A DNA stretch of 64,000 bases from Rhodoferax saidenbachensis. Lineage in GTDB: Bacteria > Pseudomonadota > Gammaproteobacteria > Burkholderiales > Burkholderiaceae_C. Positions 52,841 to 61,893 of this stretch are shown piece after piece (the stretch's first letter is position 1; each line of letters begins with the position of its first letter). Both the position numbers and the translations under genes were made by a program. Below the pieces are notes generated by a model. The model saw only the letters and a list, made by a program, of their open reading frames with translations. It was not told the DNA's origin and made no database searches. The stretch is taken from contig NZ_CP019239.1 in assembly GCF_001955715.1 (NCBI RefSeq), positions 186,001 to 250,000 of the forward strand, in the 5' to 3' direction.

Positions 52841-54387
52841 ATGCTTTGGCGCAAAACGCGGCGGTACTGCATGGCTTCCGCCACATGCACCAGTTCGGTG
52901 GTGTCCGAACCTGCGAGGTCCGCAATGGTGCGGGCAATCTTCAGTGCGCGGTGTGTTCCGCGCGCCGACCAGCCTAATTGCGCTGATGCGGATTGCAGAA
53001 ACTTGAGAGCGGCAGGGTCGAGCTGTGCGTGGGTGTCAATTTCCTGCCCGGCCAGCGCTTGGTTGGTTTTGCCCTGCCGCAGTTGCGCCCGCGCGCGCGC
53101 GGCGGTGCTGCGCTGGCGGATGTCGGCGGTGCTTTCGCCCGGCGGGGTGTTCAGCAGCTCGGTGGACGGCAGGGAAGGTACTTCCACATGCAGGTCGATG
53201 CGGTCCATCAAAGGGCCGCTGAGCTTGGACTGGTAGCGGTGAATCTGGTCCGGCGTGCAGCGGCAACTGCGCAGGGAGGAGCCCTGAAATCCGCACGGAC
53301 AGGGATTCATGGCGCCTATCAACTGGAACCGGGCGGGAAACTCTGATCGGTGTGCGGCTCTGGCAATCGTGATGGTGCCGGTCTCCAGGGGTTCACGCAA
53401 AGCCTCTAAAGCGGCGCGGGAGAACTCTGCAATTTCGTCGAGGAACAAAATTCCATGGTGCGCCATGGAGATTTCTCCGGGGCGCGGAGGCGATCCGCCA
53501 CCGACCAATGCCACCGCGCTGGCCGTATGGTGCGGGCTGGATGTGGGCCTTTGCCCGTAGCGCTCCATGGAGAACCGTCCGGTCAGGCTGCCGATGGCGG
53601 CGCTTTGCAGTGCCTCCTCACTCGACATTTCTGGCAACAGTCCGGCAAACCGCTGGGCCAGCATGGACTTGCCGGAGCCTGGAGCGCCCACCAGCAGCAG
53701 ACTGTGCCCACCTGCGGCGGCAATCTCCAGCGCCCGTTTGGCTGCGGCCTGGCCTTTCACGTCGGCCATGTCTGCACTGGCCGCACGCAGGACCGGTGCC
53801 AGGGCTGACATCTGGGCCCAGCCGTCATCGGCTTCTTCGGCGTCGGGTGGCAACACATTCGCTCCGCCTTCCGGCGCAAAGTGGCGCACAACGTCCAGCA
53901 GATGCCTGGCCCGGTAAACCTGTGCACCCGGCACCAGGGCCGCTTCTTCCGCACTACCAGGCGGCAGTACCAGTTTGGCCCCGACTGTGCCCATATGCAA
54001 GGCCAAAGCCGTCGCCAGTGCACCACGAACGGGCCGCAACTCCCCGGACAGTGACAACTCACCCGCAAACTCATACCCGGCGAGTTTGGCGCCGTCGATC
54101 TGGCCACTGGCCGCCAATATGCCCAGAGCGATGGGTAAATCCAGGCGGCCAGAATCTTTGGGCAAATCGGCCGGCGCCAGATTCACGGTAATACGCTTGG
54201 TTAAAGGGAACTCAAGCTGTGAGTTCTGGATGGCACAGCGCACCCGCTCGCGCGCCTCCTTGACCTCTACATCGGCCAGACCCACCAGCGTGAAGCTGGG
54301 TAACCCGTTCGCGAGATGGACTTCCACGGTGACCTGGGTGGCCTCCAGGCCCAGCAGGGCACGGCTTTGCACCAAAGATAAGCTCAT
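52837..54387 (-). CDS. comM: ComM/YifB family Mg-chelatase-like AAA ATPase
   Basis: A 516-residue hexameric helicase-like ATPase. The N-terminal Lon-type S16 fold (SLSLVQSRALLGLEATQVTV) is followed by the AAA+ core with GAPGSGKSMLAQRFAGLLP, LFLDEIAEF and MNPCPCGF. ComM promotes branch migration during natural transformation in several Gram-negative bacteria; in E. coli the homologue is YifB. Start 54387 has GGAGGA 7 bases upstream. It diverges from glnK. Confidence 0.92.
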   Translation of the reverse strand: MSLSLVQSRALLGLEATQVTVEVHLANGLPSFTLVGLADVEVKEARERVRCAIQNSQLEFPLTKRITVNLAPADLPKDSGRLDLPIALGILAASGQIDGAKLAGYEFAGELSLSGELRPVRGALATALALHMGTVGAKLVLPPGSAEEAALVPGAQVYRARHLLDVVRHFAPEGGANVLPPDAEEADDGWAQMSALAPVLRAASADMADVKGQAAAKRALEIAAAGGHSLLLVGAPGSGKSMLAQRFAGLLPEMSSEEALQSAAIGSLTGRFSMERYGQRPTSSPHHTASAVALVGGGSPPRPGEISMAHHGILFLDEIAEFSRAALEALREPLETGTITIARAAHRSEFPARFQLIGAMNPCPCGFQGSSLRSCRCTPDQIHRYQSKLSGPLMDRIDLHVEVPSLPSTELLNTPPGESTADIRQRSTAARARAQLRQGKTNQALAGQEIDTHAQLDPAALKFLQSASAQLGWSARGTHRALKIARTIADLAGSDTTELVHVAEAMQYRRVLRQSI

Positions 54388-54438
54388 ACACCAATCCTCC
54401 CAAAACAGTGCGCAATATCCCGGTGCATCCGATCTGGC

Positions 54439-54455
54439 CGCACCAATGGCGTGCA
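54439..54455. promoter_or_regulatory. NtrC-binding site candidate
   Basis: CGCACCAATGGCGTGCA agrees with the 7+3+7 NtrC consensus TGCACCA-N3-TGGTGCA at 11 of 14 positions. It lies about 100 bases upstream of the sigma-54 promoter, a normal enhancer distance. A weaker half-match, TGCACACCAACGCA, is near 54513. Confidence 0.5.
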
Positions 54456-54535
54456 TGCTGGTTATTTATACAGTTATCTTAACGCATGTCATCTGAAAAG
54501 GGTGCACACCAACGCAACAGATTTTCAAAGTCTGG

Positions 54536-54553
54536 TTGGCACGCCTCCTGCTT
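54536..54553 (+). promoter_or_regulatory. Sigma-54 promoter of glnK-amtB
   Basis: TTGGCACGCCTCCTGCTT matches the -24/-12 consensus with GG (54538-54539), ten bases, then GC (54550-54551). Transcription should start near 54563, giving a 75-base leader for glnK. This fits nitrogen-limitation control via NtrBC. Confidence 0.88.
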
Positions 54554-54629
54554 AGAACATAGGTCTCCCGATCCCTGGAGCAGCAGACTATCCAGGTCCG
54601 GTGTCTGCAATCAACCGTTTAGAAGCTGA

Positions 54630-54977
<348 letters not shown>

Positions 54978-54996
54978 CCAGAAAGAGAGCAACAAC

Positions 54997-56514
54997 ATGA
55001 AAAAACTGCTTGTATCCCTGGCCTTGGGCCTGAGCCTGATTGGCGCGGGAAGCTTTGCGATGGCGCAAACCGCCGCCGCTCCCGCTGCTGAAGCCCCTGC
55101 TGCTGCAGCGCCCGCCGCTGAAACCAAACCCGCTGACGCGGCTGCCCCTGCTGCCGCTCCCGCTGCTGCAGCGGCCGCTGCGCCAGCCGCCGCTCCCGCA
55201 CCGGTTCCCAACAAGGGCGACACCGCCTGGATGGCAACCGCGACCGCCCTGGTTCTGTTCATGACCATCCCCGGTCTGGCCCTGTTCTACGGTGGCCTGG
55301 TGCGCAGCAAGAATATGCTGTCGGTCCTGATGCAGGTCTTCGTTGTCACGTCGCTGATCTATGTGCTGTGGGCCGTTTACGGTTACACGCTGGCATTTGG
55401 TGGTGACGGCGCCTTCTTCGGCACGCTGGACAAACTCTTCCTCAAAGGTATCACCCCTGACTCCATCGCTGCAACGTTCAGCAAGGGTGTGGTTATCCCC
55501 GAGCTGAGCTTTGTTGCCTTCCAGGCCACGTTTGCTGCTATCACCTGTGCCCTGATCGTGGGTGCATTTGCCGAGCGCATCAAGTTCTCCGCCGTGCTGG
55601 CTTTCAGCGTGTTGTGGTTCACTTTCAGCTACCTGCCCATGGCACACATGGTCTGGTACTGGGCCGGCCCTGACGCGATCACTGACGCAGCTTCTCTGGA
55701 AAAAGTGGTGGGCGCTGCCGGTTACCTGTGGGCCAAGGGCGCACTGGACTTCGCTGGTGGTACCGTCGTGCACATCAACGCCGCTGTGGCCGGTTTGGTC
55801 GGTGCCTACGTGGTTGGCAAGCGCATTGGTTACGGCAAGGAACCCATGGCCCCTCACAGCCTGACACTGACCATGGTCGGTGCTGCCATGCTGTGGTTCG
55901 GCTGGTTCGGTTTCAACGCTGGCTCCAATCTGGAAGCCAATGGCCTGGCTGCCCTGGCTTTCATCAACACCATGCTGGCGACCGCTGCGGCGACCCTGGC
56001 CTGGATCACCGGTGAAGCGCTGACCCGTGGCAAGGCTTCCATGCTCGGCGCAGCGTCTGGTGCTGTGGCCGGTCTGGTTGCCATTACACCTGCTTGCGGT
56101 TTTGTGGGCCCCATGGGCGCCATCATCATCGGCCTGGTTGGCGGTTTCGCCTGCCTGTGGGGTGTCAACGGTCTGAAGAAACTGCTGGGTGCAGACGACT
56201 CTCTGGATGTGTTTGGTGTGCACGGCGTGGGCGGTATCGTCGGCGCCCTGCTGACCGGTGTGTTTGCAGCGCCATCGCTGGGGGGCACTGGCGTGTACGA
56301 CTATGTGGCCAACGCAGTGGGTGCTGAGTACTCCATCGCCAGCCAGGTCTGGATTCAAGCGCAAGGCGTTCTGGTCACCATCGTGCTGTCGGGTGTGGTG
56401 TCGTTCATCGCCTTCAAGCTGGTGGACCTGACCATCGGCCTGCGTGTTAGCGAAGAAGACGAGCGCGAAGGCCTGGACATCACGTCCCACGGCGAAACCG
56501 CTTACAACCGCTAA
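54997..56514 (+). CDS. amtB: Ammonium transporter with extended Ala/Pro N-terminal region
   Basis: A 505-residue Amt-family channel. A signal peptide (MKKLLVSLALGLSLIGAGSF) is followed by about 45 residues of Ala/Pro/Lys/Glu-rich sequence before the first channel helix at WMATATALVLFMTIPGLALF. The pore twin histidines are visible in PMAHMVWYWAGPD and FGVHGVGG. Phe gate residues and the C-terminal cytoplasmic tail for GlnK (GLRVSEEDEREGLDITSHGE) are present. The linker is longer than in E. coli AmtB; such linkers are known in betaproteobacteria but their role is not. Start has AGAGAG upstream. Confidence 0.94.
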   Translation: MKKLLVSLALGLSLIGAGSFAMAQTAAAPAAEAPAAAAPAAETKPADAAAPAAAPAAAAAAAPAAAPAPVPNKGDTAWMATATALVLFMTIPGLALFYGGLVRSKNMLSVLMQVFVVTSLIYVLWAVYGYTLAFGGDGAFFGTLDKLFLKGITPDSIAATFSKGVVIPELSFVAFQATFAAITCALIVGAFAERIKFSAVLAFSVLWFTFSYLPMAHMVWYWAGPDAITDAASLEKVVGAAGYLWAKGALDFAGGTVVHINAAVAGLVGAYVVGKRIGYGKEPMAPHSLTLTMVGAAMLWFGWFGFNAGSNLEANGLAALAFINTMLATAAATLAWITGEALTRGKASMLGAASGAVAGLVAITPACGFVGPMGAIIIGLVGGFACLWGVNGLKKLLGADDSLDVFGVHGVGGIVGALLTGVFAAPSLGGTGVYDYVANAVGAEYSIASQVWIQAQGVLVTIVLSGVVSFIAFKLVDLTIGLRVSEEDEREGLDITSHGETAYNR

Positions 56515-56574
56515 GCGACTGACAGACTTGTATTTAGTGAGATAGCGAGACAGTCTCCTTTCTTCTTGAGACTT

Positions 56575-56613
56575 CGGCCCGGCAGAACTTCGGTTCTCCC
56601 GGGCCGTTTTTTT
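56575..56613 (+). terminator. Rho-independent terminator of glnK-amtB
   Basis: CGGCCCGG and CCGGGCCG enclose an inner AGAAC-TTCG-GTTCT stem, and seven T residues follow. A strong, classic terminator about 60 bases after amtB. Confidence 0.92.
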
Positions 56614-56625
56614 GCCCGAACCGGG

Positions 56626-56711
56626 CGCACCATTTTTCGCCGGACCGTCCCAAGTTCTGAACCGCTTGGCGGTCAGCCCCGCCAGCGAAAAATTAGCCCC
56701 CTTGGGGGTCA
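56626..56711. repeat. Dispersed repeat family C, copy 1
   Basis: ATTTTTCGC (56632-56640) and GCGAAAAAT (56685-56693) form an inverted pair around an ACCG-CTTGG-CGGT hairpin. Immediately after comes AGCCCCCTTGGGGGTC, a CCCCC/GGGGG stem. The sequence AAAATTAGCCCCC is shared with the copy at 63209. It lies in the leader of the epimerase gene. Confidence 0.6.
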
Positions 56712-56722
56712 TAATTTGGCCC

Positions 56723-57589
56723 ATGCAAAACGATCTGACCCTGCGCTCCAATGAACTGTGGTGCGAAATCAAACCTGAACTTGGCGGCTGCATAGCCGGC
56801 CTGTGGCTGGGCGATGTGCCGGTGCTGCGCTCCACCCGCGCACAAGACCTGCACTCGGTGCGCCAGTCGGGCAGCTACCCGCTGGTGCCGTTCTCCAACC
56901 GCATTGGCCACGGCCAGCTGCAATGGGCTGGCACCAGCCATCCGCTGGTAAAAAATTTTGAGCCCGAGGCCCATGCCATCCATGGCATCGGCTGGGAGCG
57001 GCCCTGGGAGGTGCTGGAGTCCAGCGCCCAGTTCGCCATGCTCTCGTTTGAACACAAGGCCGACACGGCTTGGCCGTTTGACTTCGACAGCTCCCAGGTC
57101 TTCAAGATCAGCGACAACGCGCTGGAGATGACTCTCAGCATCACCAACCAGTCCCAGGTCTCCGCGCCCGTGGGGTTGGGGTGGCACCCGTACTTTGCCA
57201 AGCACCCGGGCAGCCGCGTCGCGTTCGCCGCCACCGGCCGCTGGGAGATGGGTACCGACAAGCTGCCCACCCACCACGCCGCCCACACCGGGCTGGACAA
57301 CGACTGCGCTACGCTGACGGTGGACCACTGTTTTGACGGCTGGAACGGCACGCTTCGGCTGGAAGACTCCGTGCTGCGCACGGAGGTCACATCAGCCCTG
57401 AGCCGTATCGTGGTGTTCACCACGCCCGAGCGCGACAACATCGCCATCGAACCGGTCAGCCACATCAACAACGCGCTGAACCTGATGGCCCAGACCAGCG
57501 CCTCTGCCGAGTCCCTGGGTGTGGTCATCCTGCAGCCCGGTGACACCTATTCCTGCGCCATGCGCATCCAGGTGGAGCGCGCGGTATGA
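56723..57589 (+). CDS. Aldose 1-epimerase family protein
   Basis: A 288-residue mutarotase-like protein of the galactose mutarotase fold. Conserved features include PLVPFSNRIGHGQ, HAIHGIGWERPW (catalytic-type histidine), GLGWHPYF and a C-terminal glutamate region TPERDNIAIEPVSHINNALN. It interconverts anomers of an aldose or modified sugar; the substrate is not deducible. ATG 56723 is the first plausible start; no Shine-Dalgarno match is seen. It is coupled by ATGA to the lactonase gene, suggesting the pair works on a free sugar and its lactone. Confidence 0.88.
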   Translation: MQNDLTLRSNELWCEIKPELGGCIAGLWLGDVPVLRSTRAQDLHSVRQSGSYPLVPFSNRIGHGQLQWAGTSHPLVKNFEPEAHAIHGIGWERPWEVLESSAQFAMLSFEHKADTAWPFDFDSSQVFKISDNALEMTLSITNQSQVSAPVGLGWHPYFAKHPGSRVAFAATGRWEMGTDKLPTHHAAHTGLDNDCATLTVDHCFDGWNGTLRLEDSVLRTEVTSALSRIVVFTTPERDNIAIEPVSHINNALNLMAQTSASAESLGVVILQPGDTYSCAMRIQVERAV

Positions 57590-58497
57590 GCTGGCAGCAG
57601 TTGGGTGCGCAAACGTTCGAGCTGGGTGAGTCGCCGTTCTGGCATCCGCACGAGCAAACCCTGTACTGGGTCGATATCCCTGGCAAAAAAATCCTGCGTG
57701 CCAATGTCTATATGGGCACTGTGCAGGCATGGGACATGCCCAGCGAACCCGGCTGCATTGCACCCGCCGCCAGCGGCGGGTTGGTGATTGCGCTGCGCCA
57801 TGGTGTCTTCCGTGCACGCGAGTGGGGCGGGGCGCTGGAGCACGTGGTCACGCTGCCGTATGACACCGCCACCGTGCGTGCCAACGACGGCAAATGCGAC
57901 GCCTTGGGCCGCTTCTGGGTTGGCACAATTGACGAACCCAAGGCCAGCCACGCGGCGGCGCTGTTCTCTATTGACTGCCGCAGCGGCACACCTGTGGTCG
58001 CGCGCCAGGCCGGTGACGCACTCACCGCCAACGGCCTGGCCTGGAGCCCGGACAACCGCACGCTCTACTGGGCCGACACGCCGAATCACGTCGTGCACGC
58101 CTGGGACTACGACCTGGCTGGCAACACCCTGTCTGCACATCGCGCCTTTCAGCAGTGCGCACCCAAACCTGCGGGTTGGAGCTTTGACAACACCGCCTAT
58201 GCCGGTCGCCCCGATGGTGCGGCCGTGGATGTGCAAGGCAACTACTACACCGCCATGTTCGAAGGCCGTCGCCTTTGCAAGTTCGCACCCGATGGCCGCT
58301 TGCTCGCAGAGATCGCCACCCCTGCGCAGTGCCCCACCATGCCTTGCTTGGGCGGCGAAGACTTGAAGACCCTGTACCTCACCACCGCGCGCCATGGCCG
58401 CAGCGCTGAAGAGTTGGACCGTTTCCCCCCATCGGGTGGCGTGTTTTCCATGCGCGTGGACGTGCCCGGCCTGCCGGTGAATTTCTTCGTGGACTAG
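57586..58497 (+). CDS. SMP-30/gluconolactonase family lactonase
   Basis: A 303-residue six-bladed propeller enzyme that hydrolyses sugar lactones with one divalent metal. The metal ligands appear in the usual blocks: Glu in LGESPFWHP, Asn in VRANDGKCDALGRFWVGT, NGLAWSPDNRTLYWADT and Asp in RPDGAAVDVQGNYYTA. With the epimerase it may form an oxidative sugar route, but no dehydrogenase is in the operon. The stop TAG lies inside the left end of palindromic element B copy 2. Confidence 0.9.
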   Translation: MSWQQLGAQTFELGESPFWHPHEQTLYWVDIPGKKILRANVYMGTVQAWDMPSEPGCIAPAASGGLVIALRHGVFRAREWGGALEHVVTLPYDTATVRANDGKCDALGRFWVGTIDEPKASHAAALFSIDCRSGTPVVARQAGDALTANGLAWSPDNRTLYWADTPNHVVHAWDYDLAGNTLSAHRAFQQCAPKPAGWSFDNTAYAGRPDGAAVDVQGNYYTAMFEGRRLCKFAPDGRLLAEIATPAQCPTMPCLGGEDLKTLYLTTARHGRSAEELDRFPPSGGVFSMRVDVPGLPVNFFVD

Positions 58498-58766
58498 GGC
58501 CTGTTCACACTAATTTCCCGAGTGCGAACGGGGTGCAAACAGTGCCAATCTAGGCGCGCGACGACGCCCAGACCGGGTGTCTGGGCTAGGAGTGCAACAA
58601 CGAGTGGCACTGTTTGCACCCCGTTCCCTTCGGGTTGCGGCCAAAACTGCCATGCGCGGCGTTGCGAAGCCTTGCCGGGGGGATACCCCGGCTGCGTTTC
58701 GCGCCTTGCGCATGGCCTTTTTGATCCGCAACGCATCTGGGGAAATTAGTGTGAACAGGCCCTAGT
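58493..58766. mobile_element. MITE-like palindromic element family B, copy 2
   Basis: A 274-bp element with perfect 27-bp terminal inverted repeats (58493-58519 and 58740-58766) beginning ACTAGGGCCTGTTCACAC. Inside it are a perfect 22-bp inverted pair (58526-58547 with 58605-58626), the hairpin GCCCAGAC/GTCTGGGC (58566-58586) and the core hairpin 58658-58705, shared with copy 1. It carries no gene. The ends are CTAG palindromes, which may be a target duplication. It fills most of the lactonase-glcE gap; 58767-58840 shows nothing more. Confidence 0.87.
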
Positions 58767-58840
58767 TTCCAGAATTTTTTGGCGCTTGGCGTTTCAAAAA
58801 ATTCACGCAGCCTGCGTGCACCGACCCTTACCATCGCTGC

Positions 58841-60064
58841 ATGCTGTCCCCACCCGGATTCGATACCGCCTTGCGCCATGCCACCGACCAGGTGCAGGCC
58901 GCAGTCGCGGCGTGCACGCCACTGTGTATTCGCGGGGGCCGCAGCAAAGACTTTTATGTGGGCCAGTCACAGGGCCAGGTGCTGGACACCACGGCCCTGC
59001 GAGGCATCCTGAGCTATGAGCCCAGCGAACTGGTCGTGACCGTGGCAGCTGGCACGCCGCTGGCCGAGCTCGAAGCGGTGTTGGCAGAAAAAGGCCAGTG
59101 CCTGCCTTTTGAGCCACCGCACTTCACGTGGTCGCAGCCGAACAGAGCGACCCCCGCGGAGCCCTTGGGCGAGCGTTTCACAAATAGTGGCATTGCCACC
59201 GGGAGCGCAGCGACGATCGGTGGCATGGTCGCCAGTGGCCTGGCGGGTCCCGCGCGCGCCAGCGTGGGCGGTGTGCGTGACTATGTGTTGGGCCTGAAAT
59301 TGCTCAACGGCCGCGCCGAACACCTGACATTCGGCGGCCAGGTCATGAAGAATGTGGCGGGGTACGACGTCTCGCGCCTGATGGTCGGCGCTTTAGGCAC
59401 GCTGGGGCTGATCACCGAGGTTTCACTGAAAGTGTTGCCGCGTGCGCCGGCCGAGGCCACGCTGGTGTTTGCGCTGGACCAGACCACTGCGCTGGAGCAC
59501 TTGCACCGCTGGGGCGGCCAGCCGCTGCCACTCAATGCCAGCCGCTGGGAACCGGTGGCGCAGGGCGCGGGCCAATTGTGGGTGCGCCTGCGCGGTGCCA
59601 TCGCTGCGGTGGAAGCGGCCTGCCAGACCTTGCTGCGGGATGTGCCGGGTGAACGTGTGGCTCCATCGGATGCGGCATCCGGCTGGGAGCAGTGCCGCAA
59701 CCAGATAGCGCCTTTTTTCCAGCGCCCAACAGATGACAGCCTGGCGCTGTGGCGTCTGAGCGTGGCGCAGACTGCGCCGGTCATGAACTTGCCCTGGGCG
59801 CCGCTGGTCGAGTGGCATGGTGGCCTGCGCTGGTTGTGGGCGCCCGCTGATGCTGCCGTGCAGCTGCAGTCGGCAGCCTTGGCTGCACGCGGAAACGCTA
59901 CTGTTTTTGTAGCTGCTCGCGCACATTCCACAGGGGCTACAGGCCAATTTGGCACTGAAAATCCAGTGCAGGCGGTGATTGCGCAGCGCCTCAAGGCGGC
60001 GTTTGACCCGCACGGCATCTTCAATCCAAGTCTGACTTCTGATGCAAACCACGCTCGCGCCTGA
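58841..60064 (+). CDS. glcE: Glycolate oxidase FAD-binding subunit GlcE
   Basis: A 407-residue subunit of glycolate dehydrogenase, which oxidises glycolate to glyoxylate at the membrane. FAD-binding PCMH motifs are IRGGRSKDFY, GSAATIGGMVASGLAGPARA, GGVRDYVLGLKLLNG and GGQVMKNVAGYDVSRLM. Two regions look added: about residues 96-118 between PFEPPHF and the glycine-rich loop, and residues about 351-374, which are translated from repeat A copy 8. ATG 58841 has no clear Shine-Dalgarno site. glcF overlaps its end by 23 bases. glcD is not in the window. Confidence 0.92.
   Translation: MLSPPGFDTALRHATDQVQAAVAACTPLCIRGGRSKDFYVGQSQGQVLDTTALRGILSYEPSELVVTVAAGTPLAELEAVLAEKGQCLPFEPPHFTWSQPNRATPAEPLGERFTNSGIATGSAATIGGMVASGLAGPARASVGGVRDYVLGLKLLNGRAEHLTFGGQVMKNVAGYDVSRLMVGALGTLGLITEVSLKVLPRAPAEATLVFALDQTTALEHLHRWGGQPLPLNASRWEPVAQGAGQLWVRLRGAIAAVEAACQTLLRDVPGERVAPSDAASGWEQCRNQIAPFFQRPTDDSLALWRLSVAQTAPVMNLPWAPLVEWHGGLRWLWAPADAAVQLQSAALAARGNATVFVAARAHSTGATGQFGTENPVQAVIAQRLKAAFDPHGIFNPSLTSDANHARA
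59893..59963 (+). repeat. Dispersed repeat family A, copy 8 (inside glcE)
   Basis: GCTACTGTTTTTGTAGCTGC is followed by TCGCGCACATTCCACAGGGG and CTACAGGCCAATTT. All sub-motifs of the family are intact, and the frame is kept, encoding NATVFVAARAHSTGATGQFG. It lies near the 3' end of the gene, in a region where GlcE homologues are usually shorter. Confidence 0.8.
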
Positions 60065-61283
60065 GTACCAAGGTACCCCCGATGGCCTCGCCGCCGAGGC
60101 GATCTTGCGCAAGTGTGTGCACTGCGGGTTTTGCACCGCCACCTGCCCCACGTACCAGTTGCTGGGCGACGAACTGGATGGCCCGCGCGGGCGCATCTAC
60201 CTGATGAAGCAGGTGCTCGAAGGCGAGACACCCACGCGCGCCACGCAGATGCACCTGGACCGCTGCCTGACCTGCCGCAACTGCGAAACGACCTGTCCCT
60301 CGGGTGTGGACTACGGCCACCTGGTCGACATCGGCCGCAAGCTGGTGGACGCCAAGGTGCAGCGCCCGGCCAGCGAAAACGTGGTGCGCTGGGCGCTGAA
60401 AGAAGGCCTGACGTCCAAACTCTTTGCGCCTGCCATGCAGTTGGGGCAACTGGTGCGTCCGCTGCTGCCGCAGGCCCTGAAAAACAAGGTGCCAGCGCGC
60501 CAGGACGCGGGCACCTGGCCCACCCGCAGCCACGCGCGCAAGGTGCTGATGTTGGGCGGCTGTGTGCAGCCGTCCATGTCGCCCAATATCAATGCCGCCA
60601 CCGCGCGTGTGCTCGATGCGGCGGGCATCCAGACTGTGCTGGCCGCGCAGGCCGGTTGCTGCGGCGCCGTCAAATTCCACCTCAACGACCAGGAGGGCGG
60701 CCTGGCCCAGATGCGCAACAACATCGATGCATGGTGGCCGCAGGTGGAAGCCGGTGCGGTGGAGTGCATTGTCATGAACGCCTCGGGCTGCGGCGTCACG
60801 GTCAAGGAATACGGACACCTGTTGCAGGGTGACCCGGCCTATGCCGACAAGGCGCAGCGCATCAGCGCGCTGACACGTGATCTGAGCGAGTTGCTGCCCC
60901 TGCTGGTGCCGCTGCTCAAAGACAAGGTGGCGCTCCCCGCAGACGCCCCGCAGGAAACCATCGCCTTCCACCCGCCCTGCACCTTGCAGCACGGACAAAA
61001 AATCAAGGGAGTGGTGGAACTACATCTCGCGGAGCTGGGGTTGAACCTTTGCACCAGCAACAACGAAGCCCATCTGTGCTGCGGCTCAGCCGGTACCTAC
61101 AGCGTGCTGCAACCCGAACTGTCCACCCGTCTGCGCGACCGCAAGCTGGGCCATCTGGAGGCCTTGCAGCCTGCAGTGATCGTGTCGGCCAATATCGGTT
61201 GTATTACCCACCTGCAAAGCGGCACCGATACACCGGTGCGGCATTGGGTGGAGTTGCTGGATGCCGCCCTGACGGGTAGTTGA
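60042..61283 (+). CDS. glcF: Glycolate oxidase iron-sulfur subunit GlcF
   Basis: A 413-residue iron-sulfur protein that passes electrons from GlcD/E to the quinone pool. Two 4Fe-4S motifs are near the N-terminus, CVHCGFCTATCP (residues 25-36) and CLTCRNCETTCP (about 77-88). Two CCG domains follow, ending in GCCGAVKFH and LCCGSAGTYS. Its ATG lies inside glcE, 23 bases before the glcE stop, indicating coupled translation. Confidence 0.94.
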   Translation: MQTTLAPEYQGTPDGLAAEAILRKCVHCGFCTATCPTYQLLGDELDGPRGRIYLMKQVLEGETPTRATQMHLDRCLTCRNCETTCPSGVDYGHLVDIGRKLVDAKVQRPASENVVRWALKEGLTSKLFAPAMQLGQLVRPLLPQALKNKVPARQDAGTWPTRSHARKVLMLGGCVQPSMSPNINAATARVLDAAGIQTVLAAQAGCCGAVKFHLNDQEGGLAQMRNNIDAWWPQVEAGAVECIVMNASGCGVTVKEYGHLLQGDPAYADKAQRISALTRDLSELLPLLVPLLKDKVALPADAPQETIAFHPPCTLQHGQKIKGVVELHLAELGLNLCTSNNEAHLCCGSAGTYSVLQPELSTRLRDRKLGHLEALQPAVIVSANIGCITHLQSGTDTPVRHWVELLDAALTGS

Positions 61284-61293
61284 CCCCGCAGCT

Positions 61294-61779
61294 TCAGGCG
61301 GCCAGCGCTGCCTCAATATCCTTGGACAGACTGGCAGGTGTGTCCGTCGGCGCATAGCGCTTCAATACGCTGCCATCCTTGCCGATCAGGAACTTGGTGA
61401 AGTTCCACTTGATGGCCTTGGTGCCCAGCAGGCCCGGGGCCTCCTTGGTCAGCCACTGGTACAGCGGGTGGGCGCCGCCACCGTTGACATCGATCTTGGC
61501 CATCATGGGAAAACTCACACCGTAGTTGAGTTGGCAGAATTCGGAGATCTCATCGTTGCTGCCCTTGTCCTGTGCGCCAAACTGGTTGCAGGGAAAGCCC
61601 AGCACCACCAAACCCTTCTCGCCATAACTCTTGTGCAGCGCCTCCAGCCCGGCAAACTGCGGCGTGAAGCCGCAGGCGCTGGCGGTGTTGACAATCAGCA
61701 AGGCCTTGCCTTTGAAGTGGCTCAGGGCAACCGATGTGCCATTGATTTGCTGGGCTTCGAAGTCGTAAATGGTGGTCAT
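61294..61779 (-). CDS. Glutathione peroxidase family protein
   Basis: A 161-residue thioredoxin-fold peroxidase. Catalytic Cys36 is in NTASACGFT, the Gln and Trp of the catalytic set are in GFPCNQFG (Gln66) and KWNFTKF (Trp125). A further Cys82 in SEFCQLNYG may serve as resolving cysteine, as in thioredoxin-dependent enzymes. Such proteins reduce hydrogen peroxide and organic hydroperoxides. Start 61779 begins at the conserved TIYDFEA motif. It converges with glcF, with 10 bases between the stops. Confidence 0.92.
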   Translation of the reverse strand: MTTIYDFEAQQINGTSVALSHFKGKALLIVNTASACGFTPQFAGLEALHKSYGEKGLVVLGFPCNQFGAQDKGSNDEISEFCQLNYGVSFPMMAKIDVNGGGAHPLYQWLTKEAPGLLGTKAIKWNFTKFLIGKDGSVLKRYAPTDTPASLSKDIEAALAA

Positions 61780-61893
61780 GAAAAAGTTTTCCCAAGTTGC
61801 GTTCAGCCGAGAACATAGCACTTCCGAAAAAAACTTGTTTCAAGCGCAGTTTGCTGAGAAGATGATTGCAAACAATAGCGTGAAGGCAGACGT

